Assembly: GCA_937958105.1 (NCBI GenBank) | Contig: CALFXJ010000043.1 | Location: 1-34,200, forward strand | Length of the DNA: 34,200 nt | Reading direction: 5' to 3' | Origin: an uncultured Cellvibrio sp. | GTDB taxonomy: Bacteria > Pseudomonadota > Gammaproteobacteria > Pseudomonadales > Cellvibrionaceae | Shown: positions 31,814 through 34,200 of the stretch, piece by piece | Position numbering within the stretch: the first letter of the stretch is position 1 | Layout: every line of letters begins with the position of its first letter | The notes under the pieces: model-generated | What the model was told of the DNA's origin: nothing | The model's input: only the letters and a program-made list of their open reading frames with translations | The model's database searches: none | Position numbers and translations under genes: made by a program

Positions 31814-32073
31814 TACGCAGCCGCCTTAGCAGCATTCACTTGCTGCAAAAAGTCTTTAAGTTTTGGGAGTTCAGAAATAGGGAAGCCGAAGAAGGCTTGA
31901 CCGAAATACAGGGTGAAGCCTTTACCACCGGCATCGATAATGTGATGGATGCTGTTGGAGCTGATGGTCAGTGAACCGACGATCAAAAAGGCCATGAAGA
32001 AATCGATACGGGGACTTGAGAGGCGGAATTCCAGCCCATTATCAGTGGTGAGGTAAACAACTGGAGTCGGCAT
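31813..32073 (-). CDS. Hypothetical protein of the integrated element
   Basis: An 86-residue protein beginning MPTPVVYLTTDNGLEFRL with a hydrophobic segment FFMAFLIVGSLTISS (26-40) and an alanine-rich C-terminus. I do not recognise the family. ATG 32073 has AGGG seven bases upstream; a GTG three codons earlier is also in frame. The stop codon overlaps the start of the excisionase-like gene by one base, and the pair is divergent from the HTH regulator gene, as in small prophages and phage satellites. Confidence 0.55.
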   Translation of the reverse strand: MPTPVVYLTTDNGLEFRLSSPRIDFFMAFLIVGSLTISSNSIHHIIDAGGKGFTLYFGQAFFGFPISELPKLKDFLQQVNAAKAAA

Positions 32074-32173
32074 AGCAAGCACCCTTTTCGGTTAAGGTTC
32101 AGGGCTTGGTTTTTAAACCTCACTGAGCCACAATGAACCACAAATATTTACTGTTTTCACTAATTATTAGGGC

Positions 32174-32232
32174 TAACCCTATTTAATACAAGTTAAAGTA
32201 TTTAATACAAATGAACGTAATAGATAGGGTTA
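32174..32232. promoter_or_regulatory. Repeat-rich operator region before the HTH gene
   Basis: TATTTAATACAA occurs twice as an exact 12-base direct repeat (32180-32191 and 32199-32210), the second abutting the ATG. An exact 9-base inverted repeat TAACCCTAT/ATAGGGTTA (32174-32182, 32224-32232) brackets both and the start codon. This is what an autoregulated repressor's operator might look like; there is no Shine-Dalgarno sequence between the repeat and the ATG. Confidence 0.5.
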
Positions 32233-32483
32233 AACTATTAAAGACTCTTGAAGGAATTAGCTACGCAGATCTATGCGAGAAAACCGGCATTGAGAAAAAG
32301 AGGTTGGAAAATGTGATCGCAGGAAAAGCAAAACTAAGACATGAAGAAATCGAGTCGATAGGAAAAGCTTGGCCGGAATATATGCTCTGGCTCGCATACG
32401 AAACTGAATTACCAGAAGCGGGACAAATAAGCCCAATGACAAAAGCCGCTCAAAAAGAATTAGGAACACAAAGGAAGGCTTGA
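32211..32483 (+). CDS. Phage/element-type HTH DNA-binding regulator
   Basis: A 90-residue protein with a helix-turn-helix in residues 15-40 (YADLCEKTGIEKKRLENVIA) followed by HEEIESIGKAWPEYMLWLAY and LPEAGQISP. The WPEY..WLAY..LPEAGQISP pattern resembles small regulators that I associate with filamentous phages and other integrative elements in gammaproteobacteria. It is divergent from the excisionase-like pair, so a repressor controlling that switch is a reasonable inference. No ribosome site precedes the ATG; translation may be leaderless or weak. Base composition is AT-rich compared with the core. Confidence 0.65.
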   Translation: MNVIDRVKLLKTLEGISYADLCEKTGIEKKRLENVIAGKAKLRHEEIESIGKAWPEYMLWLAYETELPEAGQISPMTKAAQKELGTQRKA

Positions 32484-32523
32484 AGATAGCAAGCAAGGTT
32501 GCCCGCAGGTGGAGGAAGGAGCA

Positions 32524-32781
32524 GTGACAAAGCAGTATCAATATAAAATCGTTGGAAGCCCGAACGGGTTTCCCGCATTAGAACAAAAAATCTCAGCGAT
32601 GCTAAATCAAGGCTGGAAACCAATCGGCGGAATAGCTTTCAATCAAGGCCATCCTTACCAAGCCATGGCCAAACTGGTTGATTCAGCAGCAGCCAAGACG
32701 ACAACCGAAGTAAGCACCGAAACCAAACCCCGCCCCAAAACCTTCAACGAAGCCATGAAGGACATTGACGAATTAACCTAG
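32524..32781 (+). CDS. DUF1737 family protein
   Basis: An 85-residue protein whose first ~50 residues (YKIVGSPNGFPALEQKIS, then LNQGWKPIGGIAF, ending YQAMAK) match DUF1737, a small domain of unknown function. The remaining ~35 residues are low-complexity T, E, K and P. The start is GTG 32524 with GGAGG eight bases upstream; another GTG at 32509 is less well placed. It lies 40 bases after the HTH gene and 12 before the secreted-protein gene, so the three are probably one operon. Confidence 0.7.
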   Translation: MTKQYQYKIVGSPNGFPALEQKISAMLNQGWKPIGGIAFNQGHPYQAMAKLVDSAAAKTTTEVSTETKPRPKTFNEAMKDIDELT

Positions 32782-32793
32782 GGAGAAGGAGCA

Positions 32794-33432
32794 ATGAAAT
32801 ATTTAATTCCATTCCTGTTAATTATTATTGCTGAAACTGCAACAGCAAGAGATTGTTCATGGTACGAACAACAAGCCGACTATTACACAGATTTAAGAAG
32901 GAAGGGCGGCAACAGCCACGAAATGAACTGGTGGCTTAAAAAAAGAAACGAATATCGGCAGATGTATCACGACTGCCGACTAGGCGGAGGAACCACCGGT
33001 CAAATTGAAAAAGCACGCGGCAACGGGAATACAAATAATTATGCCGACTACAGAGACCAAGTGCACAGCAATACGAACGATGAAACACTGCAAAAATTAA
33101 TCAAGACCTGCAATTACTGGATTAGCACTCACAACAATCATCCGTCATTTGATAACAGAAATTACCGAGATATTGCCTGCAAAGCCGTAAACAACAGAGA
33201 AAGAGAAATCCGATACCCAACAACACCTGAAACACCAATAGTCAGAAGCGTAAAAGAATGCATGAAACCGGGAAATGTTATTGACGACGAAGTGAAGGAT
33301 TGCGCCCAAGGAAAAATTAACCCTTATTGGCTAAGTGACACCAACAGTGAAGTATGCAAATTCTGGATAAAAGAATATGAGAAAGAAGATACAGCATTCA
33401 ACAAAAACCGAATGAAATTAGCCTGTCAATAG
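32794..33432 (+). CDS. Secreted eight-cysteine protein, unknown family
   Basis: A 212-residue protein with a Sec signal peptide (KYLIPFLLIIIAETATA, cleaved near residue 18) and eight cysteines, all in the mature part (21, 61, 106, 129, 156, 170, 188, 211). Two segments are alike: CNYWI...C (106-129) and CKFWI...C (188-211). Both have exactly 23-residue spacing and similar ends (RDIAC, MKLAC), and CSWYEQQ...C (21-61) may be a longer third copy. These are probably disulphide-stapled helical hairpins in the periplasm or outside. GGAGAAGGAG precedes the ATG. I cannot name a function. Confidence 0.65.
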   Translation: MKYLIPFLLIIIAETATARDCSWYEQQADYYTDLRRKGGNSHEMNWWLKKRNEYRQMYHDCRLGGGTTGQIEKARGNGNTNNYADYRDQVHSNTNDETLQKLIKTCNYWISTHNNHPSFDNRNYRDIACKAVNNREREIRYPTTPETPIVRSVKECMKPGNVIDDEVKDCAQGKINPYWLSDTNSEVCKFWIKEYEKEDTAFNKNRMKLACQ

Positions 33433-33460
33433 AATCAACTAAAAATAAATAAGGACGTAT

Positions 33461-34042
33461 ATGCCACTAATTTTCAGAATATTCAAAGGAGTAACGATAG
33501 GGTCAATATCTATACTGCTCCTAACCATAGTGATTTTTGGCTTTGCTTACAAATACGACCGGAATCTATTTTACAGGGCAGACAATGAAATTACATACGA
33601 ACTAAAGGTTGTAGACAGAGTATGTAACTTATCCAGCTGCAACAAAGGAATAAAAGTCCTAATTTTAAATTCAGGGAATCTAGACTACCCAAAAGCCCAG
33701 CTATACTTTAGCAATCTACCCAATTCTAGAAATCTAGTCCTACAGCGAGACGCTTACCCATACTTCGATAATTTTCAAGGAGCAAATAGCACCTCCTTCT
33801 CAGGGTCAAGAAATGGAAGTGAAGCAGAGCTATATGTGAAGGAAATACCCAGGATGTGGATGGTAGAAATCAGCTATTCGTTAGATAAATTCTCAGGAGA
33901 AAATTACGACTGGTCACTTGTGAGCATTGAATTAAGGGGAAGGGGATCGATTCTAGAGGAAAACCCAAGAAAAGTCGCAGGACTTATGCATGCACATGAA
34001 TTTTGCAAATGGATGTTTAGAACAATTAAAAGAATGGCCTAA
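33461..34042 (+). CDS. Membrane-anchored protein with beta-rich periplasmic domain
   Basis: A 193-residue protein with one N-terminal membrane helix (residues ~10-31, ITIGS-like start through FGFAY) and a soluble remainder placed outside by the topology. The soluble part is beta-rich (YELKVVDRVCN, KGIKVLILN, ELYVKEIPRMWMVEISY) with Cys55 and Cys60 close together and a basic C-terminus. Its AAGGA ribosome site is clear, and it follows the secreted-protein gene by 28 bases. I do not recognise the family. AT-rich codons match its neighbour rather than the core genes. Confidence 0.6.
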   Translation: MPLIFRIFKGVTIGSISILLLTIVIFGFAYKYDRNLFYRADNEITYELKVVDRVCNLSSCNKGIKVLILNSGNLDYPKAQLYFSNLPNSRNLVLQRDAYPYFDNFQGANSTSFSGSRNGSEAELYVKEIPRMWMVEISYSLDKFSGENYDWSLVSIELRGRGSILEENPRKVAGLMHAHEFCKWMFRTIKRMA

Positions 34043-34144
34043 AGATATATATATTAATAGGAGCCAGAAATAAAAAGCTTACAAAGAAAATAATCAGATA
34101 TAAAAGATACATTGCAAAAAACAAGAAACTTAATCATCAATACC

Positions 34145-34200
34145 CTGTAGTGGCATAGTGAATTTGGCCACCTAATTAGAAGTGATATTATCACTTCATC
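34145..34200. mobile_element. Possible end of an insertion sequence (truncated by window)
   Basis: The last bases read TGTAGTGGCATAGTGAATTT then GGCCACCTAATTAG and a short palindrome GAAGTGATA/TATCACTTC (34180-34198). The style resembles the terminal repeat plus leader of IS3-type elements. No transposase or second end is inside the window, so this is a weak call from pattern memory. Confidence 0.25.

Overview
The window looks like a chromosome segment of a free-living gammaproteobacterium. Gene order and protein character (serB divergent from an AhpA/YtjB gene, mpl-ubiX, panC-panD, rpsF-rpsR-membrane protein-rplI-dnaB, rnr-rlmB) suggest a relative of Pseudomonas or Cellvibrio. The species cannot be named from sequence alone. 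Most of the window is GC-rich core genome. The last ~2.7 kb is visibly AT-rich and carries integrated-element debris.

Layout. 1-335: repeats only. 336-4844: serB, a divergent AhpA/YtjB-type membrane protein, and a two-domain acyltransferase that I read as OlsF (ornithine lipid synthase) with a possible Pho box. 5042-12942: RpiB-like isomerase, mpl, an MBL-fold di-iron protein, ubiX, mvaB, three small DUF/zinc-ribbon genes, smrA, and a membrane protein with a degenerate GGDEF domain. 12989-18297 (minus strand): acs, a small disordered protein, panC-panD, dnaB. 18438-20483 (minus): rplI, a polytopic membrane protein, rpsR, rpsF. 20673-25383 (minus): nrtA-nrtB-nrtD nitrate ABC transporter and its NIT-ANTAR regulator. 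25384-25891: repeats. 25892-29580 (minus): a 54-residue DUF3012-type lipoprotein missed by length cut-offs, rlmB and rnr. 29833-31148: tRNA-Leu(CAG), a putative glycosyltransferase, tRNA-Met(CAT). 31149-34200: a decayed integrase, a frameshifted excisionase-like gene, a divergent HTH regulator, a DUF1737 protein, an 8-cysteine secreted protein and a membrane-anchored protein.

Best regulatory story: between nasR and nrtA I can read, in order, two NtrC-like sites exactly 31 bp apart, a sigma-54 promoter with GG-N10-GC spacing, a hairpin with a six-base loop, and a strong intrinsic terminator ahead of nrtA. This is the layout expected for a nitrate-assimilation operon under nitrogen control plus nitrate-responsive antitermination.

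Best candidate for something undescribed: the AT-rich cassette next to tRNA-Met (31275-34042), with mobile-element remains on the minus strand and an unfamiliar set of regulator, DUF1737, Cys-repeat secreted protein and membrane protein on the plus strand. Its right boundary lies outside the window, and I assign it no function.
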